From: Paracoccus sp. MKU1
GTDB lineage: Bacteria > Pseudomonadota > Alphaproteobacteria > Rhodobacterales > Rhodobacteraceae
Direction of reading: 5' to 3'
Length of the DNA: 64,000 nt
NCBI RefSeq assembly: GCF_001447385.1
Contig: NZ_LLWQ01000215.1
Coordinates: 161,469-225,468, forward strand
Shown: positions 8,121 through 17,401 of the stretch, piece after piece
Layout: each line of letters begins with the position of its first letter
Position numbering within the stretch: the first letter of the stretch is position 1
The notes under the pieces: generated by a model
The model's database searches: none
What the model saw: only the letters and a program-made list of their open reading frames with translations
What the model was told of the DNA's origin: nothing
Translations under genes and position numbers: made by a program

Positions 8121-9770
8121 GTGACAGAATTTTTCGACCGCCATCGACCGATGCTGGATGCCGCGCTGGACGCTGTCCGCCAACGCACATTCTGGAGCCC
8201 GTTTCCCGAGATTCCAAGCGGCAAGATCTATGGTGAAACCGCGCGCGAGGACGGCGAGACCGGGTTCGAGGCGCTGCGCCATGCCGCCTTCGACCTGCCC
8301 GGCCATCCGAATCAGCGGCTGCTGGGCGGCGAGGTCTCGCCCTTTGGTGGGGCCTTGGGGATCACCTATCCGGCCGCGGATGCCGCAACGCTGATCGCGG
8401 CGGCCCAGGCGGCGCAGCCGGCGCTGGCATCGGCTAGCCCCGAGGCGCGGGTGGGCGTCTGCCTCGAGGCGCTGGTGCGGCTCAACCGCATGAGCTTCCT
8501 GATCGGCCAGGCCACGATGCACACCACCGGCCAGGCCTTTGCCATGGCCTTCCAGGCGGGCGGGCCGCATGCGCAGGACCGCGGGCTCGAGGCGGTGGCG
8601 ATGGCCTGGGACGAGATGACCCGATTCGCCCCGCAGGCGCGCTGGGAAAAGCCGCAGGGCAAGGCGGCGCCGATCCTGCTGGAAAAGCATTGGTCGATCG
8701 TGCCGGCGGGCCTGTCGCTGGCGATCGGCTGCAACACCTTCCCGACCTGGAACAGCTATTCCGGCATCTTCGCCAGCCTGGCTACCGGCAATCCGGTGAT
8801 CGTCAAGCCGCATCCCGCCGCCATCCTGCCGCTGGCGCTGACCGTGCGGGTCTTGCGCGAGGTGCTGGCCGAGGCCGGGCTGCCTGCCGATTCGGTGCTG
8901 CTGGCCGTGGATGAGCGCGGGGCCGAGATCACGCAGGAACTTGCGACCCATCCGGCGGTGCGGCTGATCGACTATACCGGCTCCGGCGCCTTCGGCGACT
9001 GGTTGCGCAGCCACGCGCGGCAGGCGCAGCTGTTCACCGAGGAGGCGGGGGTCAACACCGTCACCATCGCCGCCACCGACGATTTCGCCGGCCTCTGCGC
9101 CAATCTGGCCTTCTCGCTGGCGCTTTATTCCGGGCAGATGTGCACCGCACCGCAGAACATCTATGTCCCGGAAGGCGGCATCGACACCGACCAGGGCCGC
9201 AAGAGCTTCGACGAGGTCGGGCTGGCGCTGGCCGGTGCCGTCGACGCATTGCTGGCCGATCAGGCCCGGGCCGCGGGCATCTGCGGCGCCATCGCCAACC
9301 CCGCGACGCTGGAGCGGGTGCAGCAGGCGCGCGGGCTGGGCCGGGTGCTGCGCGATTCGGCGCCGCTGGGGCAGGGGCGCACCGCGACCCCGCTGCTCCT
9401 GGCGATGCGGGACGGCGATCCGGCCTGCGAGCAGGAATGCTTCGGCCCCATCGCCTTCGTCATCGCGGTCAAGGATGCCGATGCCGCCATCGCCCGCGCC
9501 GCCGATCTGGCGCGGCGCAAGGGCGCGATCACCGCCGCGCTCTACGACCGGGACGAAGCGCGCATCGCCCGCGCCGCGCAGGCCTTTGCCGCGGCCGGGG
9601 TGAACCTGTCCGTGAACCTGACCGGCAACATCTACGTCAACCAATCGGCGGCCTTCAGCGATTTCCACGTCACCGGCACCAACCCGGCCGGCAATGCCTG
9701 CCTGACCGACACCGCCTTCGTCGCCAGCCGGTTCCGGCGCGCCATGTGGCGCCGGCCGGTGGCGGCCTGA
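8121..9770 (+). CDS. paaN: PaaN family aldehyde-dehydrogenase-like protein
   Basis: A 549-residue member of the aldehyde dehydrogenase superfamily of the PaaN type (not PaaZ: there is no MaoC domain). The putative nucleophile is in LYSGQMCTAPQNIYV (about residue 340) and the CNTFPTWNSYSGIFASLATGNPVIVKP stretch gives the cofactor-site region (about 205-231). The GTG at 8121 is chosen because GAGGGGGA lies before it; the in-frame GTG at 8106 sits inside that ribosome site. Divergent from paaG and 40 bases before the transporter genes. Its reaction in phenylacetate breakdown is not established; since PaaZ is also encoded here it cannot be a simple substitute for it. Confidence 0.85.
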   Translation: MTEFFDRHRPMLDAALDAVRQRTFWSPFPEIPSGKIYGETAREDGETGFEALRHAAFDLPGHPNQRLLGGEVSPFGGALGITYPAADAATLIAAAQAAQPALASASPEARVGVCLEALVRLNRMSFLIGQATMHTTGQAFAMAFQAGGPHAQDRGLEAVAMAWDEMTRFAPQARWEKPQGKAAPILLEKHWSIVPAGLSLAIGCNTFPTWNSYSGIFASLATGNPVIVKPHPAAILPLALTVRVLREVLAEAGLPADSVLLAVDERGAEITQELATHPAVRLIDYTGSGAFGDWLRSHARQAQLFTEEAGVNTVTIAATDDFAGLCANLAFSLALYSGQMCTAPQNIYVPEGGIDTDQGRKSFDEVGLALAGAVDALLADQARAAGICGAIANPATLERVQQARGLGRVLRDSAPLGQGRTATPLLLAMRDGDPACEQECFGPIAFVIAVKDADAAIARAADLARRKGAITAALYDRDEARIARAAQAFAAAGVNLSVNLTGNIYVNQSAAFSDFHVTGTNPAGNACLTDTAFVASRFRRAMWRRPVAA

Positions 9771-9810
9771 CCTGACCCAAGTCAACTAGTTCTCTGGGAG
9801 GAGACGAACC

Positions 9811-10956
9811 ATGAAAAAGATCCTGACGACGACCGTTCCGGCCGCGCTGATCGCGCTTGGCCTGGCCGGGGCCGCCAGTGCCGAGATCAAGATCGGCGCC
9901 TCGGTTTCCGCGACCGGCCCCGCCGCCTTCCTCGGCGACCCCGAGGCCAAGACGCTGGAGATGCTGGTCGAGGAGCTGAACGCCAAGGGCGGCATCAACG
10001 GCGAGCAGGTCGAGCTGGTGCTCTATGACGACGGCGGCGACGCCAACAAGGCGCGCACCTTCGCCACCCGCCTGATCGAGGACGACGAGGTGCAGGCCAT
10101 CATCGGCGGCACCACCACCGGCACCTCGATGTCGATCCTGGCCGTGGCCGAGGATGCCGAGATCCCCTTCATCTCGCTGGCCGGCGCCATCGACATCATC
10201 CAGCCGGTCAAGCCCTTTACCTTCAAGACCCCGCATACCGACCGCATGGCCTGCCAGAAGATCTTCGAGGACATGCAGAAGAACGGCATTCAGAAGATCG
10301 GCATGATCTCGGGCACGGACGGCTTCGGCGCCTCGATGCAGGCGCAGTGCAAGGACGTGGTCGGCGAATACGGCATCGAGATCGCCGCGGACGAGACCTA
10401 CGACCCCAGGGACGCCGACATGACGGCGCAGCTGACCAAGATCCGCAACACCGAGGGCGTGCAGGCGGTGCTGAATCCCGGCTTCGGCCAGGGCCCGTCC
10501 ATCGTCACCCGCAACTATCGCCAGCTCGGCATCGAGCTGCCGCTCTACCAGTCGCATGGCGTCGCCTCGGACGGATTCATCGAGCTGGCCGGCCAGCAGG
10601 CCGCCGAGGGCGTGCGCCTGCCCGGCACGGCGCTGCTGGTCGCAGACCTGCTGGCCGAGGACGATCCGCAAAAGCCGGTGGTGACCGCCTACAAGACCGC
10701 CTTCGAGGCCAAGTTCAAGGAGCCGGTCGGCACCTTCGGCGGCTATGCCCATGACGGCTTCGCCCTGCTGGTCGATGCGGTGACGCGCGCCGGTTCGGCC
10801 GAGCCTGCGGCGATCCGCGACGCGCTGGAGCAGACCTCGGGGCTGGCGGGCACGACCGGCATCTACACCATGTCCGCCGAGGACCATCTGGGGCTGGACC
10901 TGTCGGCCTTCCGCATGCTGGAGGTCAAGGACGGCAGCTGGTCCATCGTCGAATGA
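9811..10956 (+). CDS. Branched-chain amino acid/aromatic acid-type ABC transporter, periplasmic binding protein
   Basis: A 381-residue periplasmic binding protein of the LivK/aromatic-acid family with a clear signal peptide (MKK, hydrophobic stretch, cut after ASA at about residue 24). The mature part starts EIKIGASVSATGPAAFLGDPEAKTLEM in two typical blocks and holds the type I periplasmic-binding fold to the end. GGGAGGAGA precedes the ATG. First gene of a five-gene transporter between paaN and a beta-oxidation gene, so phenylacetate or a related aromatic acid is a more likely ligand than leucine. This is inference from context; the family alone does not fix the ligand. Confidence 0.88.
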   Translation: MKKILTTTVPAALIALGLAGAASAEIKIGASVSATGPAAFLGDPEAKTLEMLVEELNAKGGINGEQVELVLYDDGGDANKARTFATRLIEDDEVQAIIGGTTTGTSMSILAVAEDAEIPFISLAGAIDIIQPVKPFTFKTPHTDRMACQKIFEDMQKNGIQKIGMISGTDGFGASMQAQCKDVVGEYGIEIAADETYDPRDADMTAQLTKIRNTEGVQAVLNPGFGQGPSIVTRNYRQLGIELPLYQSHGVASDGFIELAGQQAAEGVRLPGTALLVADLLAEDDPQKPVVTAYKTAFEAKFKEPVGTFGGYAHDGFALLVDAVTRAGSAEPAAIRDALEQTSGLAGTTGIYTMSAEDHLGLDLSAFRMLEVKDGSWSIVE

Positions 10957-10962
10957 ACCCGC

Positions 10963-10984
10963 GCGGTCCCCGCAGGGGGACCGC
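10963..10984 (+). other. Stem-loop after the binding-protein gene
   Basis: GCGGTCCCC (10963-10971), loop GCAG, GGGGACCGC (10976-10984): a perfect 9-bp hairpin seven bases behind the stop of the binding-protein gene and before the permease. There is no T run. Such hairpins protect the 3' end of the upstream message and allow more binding protein than permease; function here is inferred. Confidence 0.6.
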
Positions 10985-11023
10985 TTCCGCCCGCTCGGGA
11001 GAGCCCAGCCAGAGAGCCTCGGC

Positions 11024-11896
11024 ATGTCTGAACTTCTGCAATTCCTGTTTTCAGGGCTGACGGTGGGCGCGGTCTATGCGCTGGTCGCCCTTGGTTTCAC
11101 GATCATCTACAACGCCTCGGACGTGGTGAACTTCGCCCAGGGCGAGTTCGTCATGCTGGGCGGCATGATCACATGGTTCGCCCATGCCGCCGGCCTGCCG
11201 CTGCCGCTGGCGGCGCTGATCGCCATCGTCGCCACCGCGGCGCTGGGGGTGGCCATCAACAAGCTGGCCATCGAGCCGGCGCGCGGCGCGCCGGTCGTGT
11301 CGCTCATCATCATCACCATCGGCGCCTCGGTCTTTCTGCAGGGCGCGGCGCAGCTGGTGTTCGACAAGCAGATCCACAGCTTCCCGGCCTTTTCGGGCGA
11401 CACGCCGCTGCGCATCGGCGGCGCGACGATCCAGCCGCAAAGCCTGTGGGTGATCGGCGGCGCGCTGCTGGTCTTCGTCGGGCTGTGGCTGTTCTTCACC
11501 CGCACGCTCTTGGGCCGGGCGGTGCTGGCGACCTCGAACAACCGGCTGGCGGCGCAACTGGTCGGCATCAACACCAATTTCGTCATGACGCTGTCCTTCG
11601 CGCTTTCGGCCGGGATCGGGGCGCTGGCCGGGGTGCTGGCGACGCCGATCACGCTGACCGCCTATAACGTCGGCATCGGCTTTGCGCTGAAGGGCTTTGC
11701 CGGCGCCATGCTGGGCGGCATGGGCAATCCCAAGGGCGCGCTGGCCGGCGGCTTCCTGATCGGGCTGATCGAGGCGCTGACCGCGGGCTACCTGTCCTCG
11801 ACCTACAAGGAGGCCGCGGCATTCGTCGTGATCCTGCTGGTGCTGTTCTTCATGCCGCAGGGCCTGTTCGGCCGCAAATCGACGGAGCGGGTGTGA
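11024..11896 (+). CDS. livH: Branched-chain-type ABC transporter permease, LivH family
   Basis: A 290-residue inner-membrane permease of the LivH family with about eight hydrophobic segments. The N terminus LQFLFSGLTVGAVYALVALG and FTIIYNASDVVNFAQGEFVML are the family's opening blocks, and GFAGAMLGGMGNPKGALAGG is the cytoplasmic loop that meets the ATPases (about residues 221-240). Second gene of the transporter operon; its stop overlaps the next start. The symbol denotes the family, not proof of leucine transport. Confidence 0.9.
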   Translation: MSELLQFLFSGLTVGAVYALVALGFTIIYNASDVVNFAQGEFVMLGGMITWFAHAAGLPLPLAALIAIVATAALGVAINKLAIEPARGAPVVSLIIITIGASVFLQGAAQLVFDKQIHSFPAFSGDTPLRIGGATIQPQSLWVIGGALLVFVGLWLFFTRTLLGRAVLATSNNRLAAQLVGINTNFVMTLSFALSAGIGALAGVLATPITLTAYNVGIGFALKGFAGAMLGGMGNPKGALAGGFLIGLIEALTAGYLSSTYKEAAAFVVILLVLFFMPQGLFGRKSTERV

Positions 11897-12855
11897 TGCC
11901 GAAACTGACCGCCAAATCCGCCACGCTTCTGGTGCTGGCCGCGCTGATCGCGGTGACGCCCTTTTTCTTTCCCTCGGGCTATTACTATCGCATCGGTGCG
12001 CTGATCTTCGTCAATGGGCTGGCCGTCACCGGCATCGTGATCCTGACCGGCTATGCCGGGCAGATCAGCCTGGGCCATGCCGGTTTCGCCGGCATCGGCG
12101 GCTATGCCTGCGCCCTGGCGCCGACGCATCTGGGCCTGCATCCCTCGCTTGCCGTGGTGCTGGGCGCGGTGATCTCGGGCGTGCTGGCATATCTGGTCGG
12201 CCGGCCGATCCTGCGGCTCAAGGGCTATTACCTGGCCGTGGCCACGCTGGGCTTCGGCATCCTGGTCTCGATGGTGCTGAACAACGAACGCCGGCTCACC
12301 GGCGGCCCCGACGGCATCGCGGTGCCCGAACTGGGCCTGCGCGGGCTGCTCAAGGACTGGGGGCTGGACCTGACCAACGGCGAGTTCTGGTATTTCTTCT
12401 GCGGCCTCGTGCTGCTGATCGGCGCCTGGATCGCGCTGAACCTGCACCAGAGCCCCAGCGGCCGGGCGCTGCGGGCGCTGCACGGCTCGGAAATCGCCGC
12501 CGGCACGGTCGGCATCGACGTGGCGAGGGTCAAGCTGCAAGCCTTTGTCATCTCGGCCGTCTATGCCTCGGTCGCAGGCTCGCTTGTGGCGCTTCAGAAC
12601 AAGTTCATCACCCCCGACGTCGCCGGCTTCATGCATTCGATCGAGATGGTGACCATGGCCGTTCTGGGTGGCGCCGGATCGGTGCTGGGGGCGATCTTCG
12701 GCGCCGGCATCCTGACGCTGCTGCCGCAGGCGCTGACCGTCTTTGCCGAATATGAGCAACTCGTCCTCGGCCTGGTGATGATGCTGGTGATGATCTTCCT
12801 GCGGGAGGGGCTTCTGCCCTCGATCCTGCGCAAGCTGAGGGGGAGGGGCGAATGA
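11896..12855 (+). CDS. livM: Branched-chain-type ABC transporter permease, LivM family
   Basis: A 319-residue inner-membrane permease of the LivM family. Family blocks are GYAGQISLGHAGFAGIGGY near residue 50 and the loop MAVLGGAGSVLGAIFGAGI near residue 255; about eight to ten hydrophobic segments. The ATG at 11896 overlaps the livH stop (TGATG) and is preferred over the GTG one codon before it. Ends in ATGA overlap with the first ATPase gene. Confidence 0.9.
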   Translation: MPKLTAKSATLLVLAALIAVTPFFFPSGYYYRIGALIFVNGLAVTGIVILTGYAGQISLGHAGFAGIGGYACALAPTHLGLHPSLAVVLGAVISGVLAYLVGRPILRLKGYYLAVATLGFGILVSMVLNNERRLTGGPDGIAVPELGLRGLLKDWGLDLTNGEFWYFFCGLVLLIGAWIALNLHQSPSGRALRALHGSEIAAGTVGIDVARVKLQAFVISAVYASVAGSLVALQNKFITPDVAGFMHSIEMVTMAVLGGAGSVLGAIFGAGILTLLPQALTVFAEYEQLVLGLVMMLVMIFLREGLLPSILRKLRGRGE

Positions 12856-13631
12856 CGCTGCTTTCGGTCGAAGGTCTGGGCATCGCCTTTGGCGGCATCA
12901 AGGCCGTGCATGATGTCAGCTTCAAGGTCGAGCCGGGCGAGATCGTCTCGGTCATCGGCCCGAACGGCGCCGGCAAGACCACGCTGTTCAACATGATCTC
13001 GGGCGTCTATCAGCCCGGATCGGGCCGCGTGGTGCTGGAGGGCGAGGACGTGACCGGCATGGCGCCGTTCCGGCTGGCGCAGCGGGGCATGTCGCGCACC
13101 TTCCAGAACCTGCAAATCTTTCAGAACATGACGGTGCTGGAAAACGCCATCTCGGGCTTTCACTTGCAGGAAAAGGGGCCGGTTCTGGCGGACCTGCTGC
13201 ATCTGCCCTCGTCCCGTCGCCGGGCGCGGGCGGCCGACGCGGGGGCGCGCAAGCTGCTGGCCCGGGTCGGGCTGGAACGCGCCGCGGACCGCGAGGCGGG
13301 GAACCTGTCCTATGGCTCGCTCAAGCGGCTGGAGATCGCCCGCGCGTTGGCGATGAAGCCCAAGGTGCTGCTGCTTGACGAACCCGCCGCCGGCTGCAAC
13401 GCCGTCGAGACCGAGGAGATCGACCACCTGATCGCCGAGGTCGCGGCATCCGGCACCGCCATCCTGCTGGTCGAGCATGACATGAAGATGGTCATGCGCA
13501 TTTCCAGCCATATCGTGGTGCTGGACCATGGCGAGAAGATCGCCGAGGGCGCGCCGGCCGAGGTCAGCCGCAACCCGGCGGTGATCGCCGCCTATCTGGG
13601 AACCGAGGAGGGTGCCGATGCTGACGGTTGA
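12852..13631 (+). CDS. livG: Branched-chain-type ABC transporter ATPase, LivG family
   Basis: A 259-residue ATP-binding subunit. Walker A GPNGAGKTTLFN (about residues 36-47), an LSYGSLKRLEIARALA signature (LSYG in place of LSGG, usual for LivG), Walker B KVLLLDEPAAGCN and the switch histidine in LLVEHDMKMVM. Starts in ATGA overlap with livM and ends 14 bases inside livF. Works with LivF to power the transporter. Confidence 0.92.
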   Translation: MTLLSVEGLGIAFGGIKAVHDVSFKVEPGEIVSVIGPNGAGKTTLFNMISGVYQPGSGRVVLEGEDVTGMAPFRLAQRGMSRTFQNLQIFQNMTVLENAISGFHLQEKGPVLADLLHLPSSRRRARAADAGARKLLARVGLERAADREAGNLSYGSLKRLEIARALAMKPKVLLLDEPAAGCNAVETEEIDHLIAEVAASGTAILLVEHDMKMVMRISSHIVVLDHGEKIAEGAPAEVSRNPAVIAAYLGTEEGADADG

Positions 13632-14319
13632 GGGCTTGCGCTCGCGCTATGGGCGCATCGAGGTCTTGCACGGCATCGACCTGCATGTCGATTCCGGCGA
13701 GATCGTCACCGTGGTCGGCGCCAACGGCGCGGGCAAGACCACGCTGCTGCGCTGCCTTTCCGGGGTGCAGCCGGTCTCGGCCGGGCAGATCACCTTCCGG
13801 GGCGAGCCGCTGGCCGGGGTGCCGGCGCATCGCCGCCCGGCGCGCGGGCTGACGCAATCGCCCGAGGGCCGGCAGATCTTCACCAACCTCACGGTCGAGG
13901 AGAACCTGCGCCTCGGCGCCTTCCTCTACAGCGACGACCGGGTGGAGAAGGACATGCAGGACGCGTTCCAGATGTTCCCGATCCTGCGCGAAAAGCGCAA
14001 CCTGGCGGCCGGAGGGCTGTCGGGCGGCCAGCAGCAGATGCTGGCCATGGCGCGGGCGCTGATGGGCCGGCCGTCCTGCCTGCTTCTGGATGAGCCCTCG
14101 ATGGGCCTGGCGCCGATCATCGTCCAGCAGATCTTCGACGTGGTCAGCGGGCTCAAGGCGCTTGGCGTCACCGTGCTGCTGGTCGAGCAGAACGCCTTCG
14201 GCGCCTTGAAGATCGCCGACCGCGGCTATGTGATGGAAACCGGCCAGATCACCATGCAGGGTCCGGCCGAGGAACTGATCGCCGATCCGCGCATCCGCGA
14301 AGCCTATCTGGGGATATGA
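13618..14319 (+). CDS. livF: Branched-chain-type ABC transporter ATPase, LivF family
   Basis: A 233-residue ATP-binding subunit: Walker A GANGAGKTTLLR (about residues 35-46), signature LSGGQQQMLAMARALM, Walker B CLLLDEPSMGLAP and LLVEQNAFGAL (the LivF-type switch region with Gln where others have His). The ATG at 13618 is used because GAGGAGG ends six bases before it; a GTG two codons earlier would sit in the ribosome site. Last transporter gene, four bases before the dehydrogenase gene. Confidence 0.92.
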   Translation: MLTVEGLRSRYGRIEVLHGIDLHVDSGEIVTVVGANGAGKTTLLRCLSGVQPVSAGQITFRGEPLAGVPAHRRPARGLTQSPEGRQIFTNLTVEENLRLGAFLYSDDRVEKDMQDAFQMFPILREKRNLAAGGLSGGQQQMLAMARALMGRPSCLLLDEPSMGLAPIIVQQIFDVVSGLKALGVTVLLVEQNAFGALKIADRGYVMETGQITMQGPAEELIADPRIREAYLGI

Positions 14320-14323
14320 GGAC

Positions 14324-16264
14324 ATGACCGTAACCATCGCCCGCCAAGGGGAAATCGCCACCGTCACCGTGGACAACCCGCCCGTCAACGCGCTGAGCCA
14401 GGCGCTGCGGCAGGGGCTGTGGGATGCCGTCGCCACGCTGGACGCGGACCCGCAGGTCGCGGCGGTGGTGCTGGTCTGCGCCGGCCGCACCTTCATCGCC
14501 GGGGCCGACGTGACCGAGTTCGGCAAGCCGCCGCAGCCGCCGCACCTGCCCGACCTGGTGGACCGCATCGAGGCCGCGCAGAAGCCCTGGGTCGCGGCCA
14601 TCCATGGCTCGGCGCTTGGCGGCGGGTTCGAGGTGGCGATGGGCTGCCGGTTCCGGGTCGCCGCGCCCGACGCCTCGGTCGGCCTGCCCGAGGTAAGCCT
14701 CGGCATCGTTCCCGGCGCCTCGGGCACGGTGCGCACACCGCGCCTGGCCGGGGCGGCGCTGGCGGTCGATCTGGTCACTTCGGGCCGGCCCATGCGCGCG
14801 GCGAAAGCCGCCGAGGCCGGGCTGGTCGATGCGGTGATCCAGGGCGACCTGCTGGAAGGCGCCGTCGCCTTCGCGCGGCAGGCGCTGACGCGGTCGCTGC
14901 CCGCGCCGGTCTCGGCCCGTCCCGTCGCCGCGCCGGACCCTGCGTTCTGGGCCGAGCAGGAAAAAGCCGTGGCCAAGGCGTCAAAGGGCGCCGCTGCGCC
15001 GCTGCGGGCGCTGGCCTGCCTGCGCAAGGCGACCGAGGCGGATTTTGCCGAGGCCATGGCTTTCGAGCGCGCGACCTTTCTGGACCTGCGCGGCTCGGAA
15101 CAGGCGGCGGCGCTGCGCCATGTCTTCTTCGCCGAGCGCGCCGCGCCGCGCCCGGCCGCCCTGCGCGACGTGGAACCCTTGCCCCTGCGCCGCACGGCGG
15201 TGATCGGCGGCGGCACCATGGGCGCGGGAATCGCCGCCGCCCTGCGCGACGCCGGCCTGCCGGTGGTGCTGGTCGAGCGCGACGACGAGGCGGTGGCGCG
15301 CGGCATGGCCAACCTGCGCGGCATCTTCGCGGGCGGGGTCAAGCGCGGCAAGCTCTCCGAGGCGCAGGCCGCCGACCGGCTGGCCGGCGTCACCGGGACG
15401 ACCGACTACGCCGCGCTGGCCGATGCCGATCTGGTCATCGAGGCGGTGTTCGAGGAAATCGGCGTCAAGCGCGCCGTGTTCGAGCAACTCGCCCGGGTCT
15501 GCCGCCCGGATGCGGTGCTGGCGACCAACACTTCCTATCTCGACCCGCGCGCCATCGCCGAGGGGCTGCCCGATCCCGGCCGCTTCATCGGCCTGCATTT
15601 CTTCAGCCCGGCCAATGTGATGAAGCTCTTGGAGATCGTGCCGGTGCCGGAAACCTCGGATCGCACGCTGGCCACCGGCTTCGCGCTGGCCCGGGCGCTG
15701 AAGAAGATCCCGGTCCGCGCCGGCATCTGCGAGGGCTTCATCGGCAACCGCATCCTGAAACGCTATCGCGCCGCGGTCGAGGCGCTGGTCCGCAAGGGCG
15801 TGCCGATCGCCGAAATCGACGCCGCCATGCGCGGTTACGGCTTTGCCATGGGCCCGTTCGAGGCGCAGGATCTGGGCGGGCTCGACATCGCCTTCCTGCA
15901 ACGCGAGGGCGCCCGGGCGGCGGGGCAGGACGTGCCCGAGACGCTGGGCGACATCCTGGTGCGCGCCGGCCGCAAGGGGCAAAAGACCGGCGGCGGCTGG
16001 TATGACTATGCCCCGGGCGAACGCAGGCCGCAGCCCTCGGCGGCGGTGGCCGAACTGCTGGCCCGCCAAATCGCACCCGGCCCGGCGATGAGCCGCGAGG
16101 AGATCGCCCAGGCCCTTGTCGCCGAGATGGCGACCGAGGGGCAGGCGATCCTGGACGAGGGCATCGCGCAATCCCCCGCTGACATCGACCTGGTCGAGAT
16201 CCACGGCTACGGCTTTCCCCGTTGGCGCGGCGGGCCGATGTTCGCCACCGGCATCCGCGGCTGA
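14324..16264 (+). CDS. Fused enoyl-CoA hydratase / 3-hydroxyacyl-CoA dehydrogenase (FadB/FadJ-like), probable PaaF+PaaH activities
   Basis: A 646-residue two-domain beta-oxidation enzyme. The crotonase domain (about residues 1-190) carries IAGADVTEFG, GSALGGGFEVAMG and LPEVSLGIVPGASGTVR with both catalytic glutamates; the GAGG of most hydratases reads GASG. The dehydrogenase part has the NAD site VIGGGTMGAGIA (about 292-303), the catalytic His in GLHFFSPANVMKLLEIV, and two C-terminal helical domains. No separate paaF or paaH is seen, so this protein may hydrate 2,3-dehydroadipyl-CoA and oxidise 3-hydroxyadipyl-CoA for the pathway. That assignment rests on location; a general fatty-acid role is the alternative. 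Confidence 0.85.
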   Translation: MTVTIARQGEIATVTVDNPPVNALSQALRQGLWDAVATLDADPQVAAVVLVCAGRTFIAGADVTEFGKPPQPPHLPDLVDRIEAAQKPWVAAIHGSALGGGFEVAMGCRFRVAAPDASVGLPEVSLGIVPGASGTVRTPRLAGAALAVDLVTSGRPMRAAKAAEAGLVDAVIQGDLLEGAVAFARQALTRSLPAPVSARPVAAPDPAFWAEQEKAVAKASKGAAAPLRALACLRKATEADFAEAMAFERATFLDLRGSEQAAALRHVFFAERAAPRPAALRDVEPLPLRRTAVIGGGTMGAGIAAALRDAGLPVVLVERDDEAVARGMANLRGIFAGGVKRGKLSEAQAADRLAGVTGTTDYAALADADLVIEAVFEEIGVKRAVFEQLARVCRPDAVLATNTSYLDPRAIAEGLPDPGRFIGLHFFSPANVMKLLEIVPVPETSDRTLATGFALARALKKIPVRAGICEGFIGNRILKRYRAAVEALVRKGVPIAEIDAAMRGYGFAMGPFEAQDLGGLDIAFLQREGARAAGQDVPETLGDILVRAGRKGQKTGGGWYDYAPGERRPQPSAAVAELLARQIAPGPAMSREEIAQALVAEMATEGQAILDEGIAQSPADIDLVEIHGYGFPRWRGGPMFATGIRG

Positions 16265-16289
16265 AGCGCGGCCCGCTCGGGCCACCGTT

Positions 16290-17354
16290 TCAGGCGGCGC
16301 GGCGCAGGCGCATGGCGGCGGCTTCGGCCAGGTCCAGCAGCAGCCCGCGGCTGTCCTGCCAGCCCAGGCAACCGTCGGTGATGCTTTGGCCATAGGTCGG
16401 CGCCTGGCCCGGCAGCAGGTCCTGGCGCCCCGCGACCAGATTGCTTTCCAGCATCACGCCGCGAATGCCGGGCGCACCCGCGCGGATCTGCGCGGCGACA
16501 TCGGCGATGACGGCGGCCTGACGCGCCGGATCCTTGCCGCTGTTGGCGTGGCTTGCATCGATGACGATGCCGGGATCGACCCCCGCCTTGGCCGCGGCCG
16601 CCGCCACCGCCGCGACATGCCCGGCGCCGTAATTCGGCCCGTCATGGCCGCCGCGCAGCACGACATGGCAGGCATCGTTGCCGGTGGTGGTGGCGATGGC
16701 TGCGCGCCCCTCGGCGGTGATCGCCGGAAAGCTGTGCGGCCGCGCCGCCGAGCGGATCGCGTCCAGCGCCACCTGCACCCCGCCGTCGGTGCCGTTCTTG
16801 AACCCCACCGGGCAGGACAGGCCCGAGGCCAGCTGGCGGTGGATCTGGCTTTCCGTGGTGCGCGCGCCGATCGCGCCCCAGGCGATCAGATCGGCGAAAT
16901 ATTGCGGCAGGATCGGGTCCAGGAATTCGGTCGCCGCCGGCAGGCCCATGCGGTTGATGTCCAGAAGCAGCCGGCGGGCCAGGGGCAGCCCGTCCTCGAT
17001 CCGGTCCGAGCCGTCCAGATGCGGGTCGTTGATCAGCCCCTTCCAGCCGACGGTCGTGCGCGGCTTTTCGAAATAGACCCGCATGACGATTTCCAGCCGG
17101 TCGGACAGCGCGCGGCGCAGCTCGGCCAGGCGTGCGGCGTAATCCAGCGCCGCCGGCGCGTCATGGATCGAGCAGGGGCCGGCGACGACCAGCAACCGGT
17201 CGTCGCGGCCGGCCAGGATGGCGCGGATGGCGGCGCGGCTGTCGGCGACGGTGCGCGACACCGCCTTGTCCCGCGGCAGGGATGCGGCCAGGGCGGCCGG
17301 GGCGGGCAGGGGGCGCAGGGCGGCGATATGCAGGTTCTCGGTCTGGACGGGCAT
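16290..17354 (-). CDS. aroG: Class I 3-deoxy-D-arabino-heptulosonate-7-phosphate (DAHP) synthase
   Basis: First enzyme of the shikimate pathway: joins phosphoenolpyruvate and erythrose 4-phosphate. The 354-residue protein is the AroG/F/H type: VVAGPCSIHD (about residues 56-65), MRVYFEKPRTTVGWKG, GARTTESQIHR, GFKNGTDGG and DASHANSGKD carry the metal and substrate residues, including the metal-binding Cys in GPCS. Transcribed leftward, divergent from the formyl-THF cyclo-ligase gene. Its 5' region holds a leader peptide and terminator (see entries 17402-17560), so expression is probably attenuated by aromatic amino acids. Feedback sensitivity of the enzyme cannot be read from the sequence. The choice among aroF/G/H names is arbitrary here. 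Confidence 0.93.
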   Translation of the reverse strand: MPVQTENLHIAALRPLPAPAALAASLPRDKAVSRTVADSRAAIRAILAGRDDRLLVVAGPCSIHDAPAALDYAARLAELRRALSDRLEIVMRVYFEKPRTTVGWKGLINDPHLDGSDRIEDGLPLARRLLLDINRMGLPAATEFLDPILPQYFADLIAWGAIGARTTESQIHRQLASGLSCPVGFKNGTDGGVQVALDAIRSAARPHSFPAITAEGRAAIATTTGNDACHVVLRGGHDGPNYGAGHVAAVAAAAAKAGVDPGIVIDASHANSGKDPARQAAVIADVAAQIRAGAPGIRGVMLESNLVAGRQDLLPGQAPTYGQSITDGCLGWQDSRGLLLDLAEAAAMRLRRAA

Positions 17355-17401
17355 GGCTCTCTACTTTCTGCAAGAGGCCGGACCGGAAGCGCGTGGAACT
17401 G

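Noticed and set aside
8013..9785. 590-residue minus-strand open frame opposite paaN, and similar long frames at 21698-23761 and 41856-43958
   Set aside because: Antisense to genes with clear motifs; no start signals; shadow composition.
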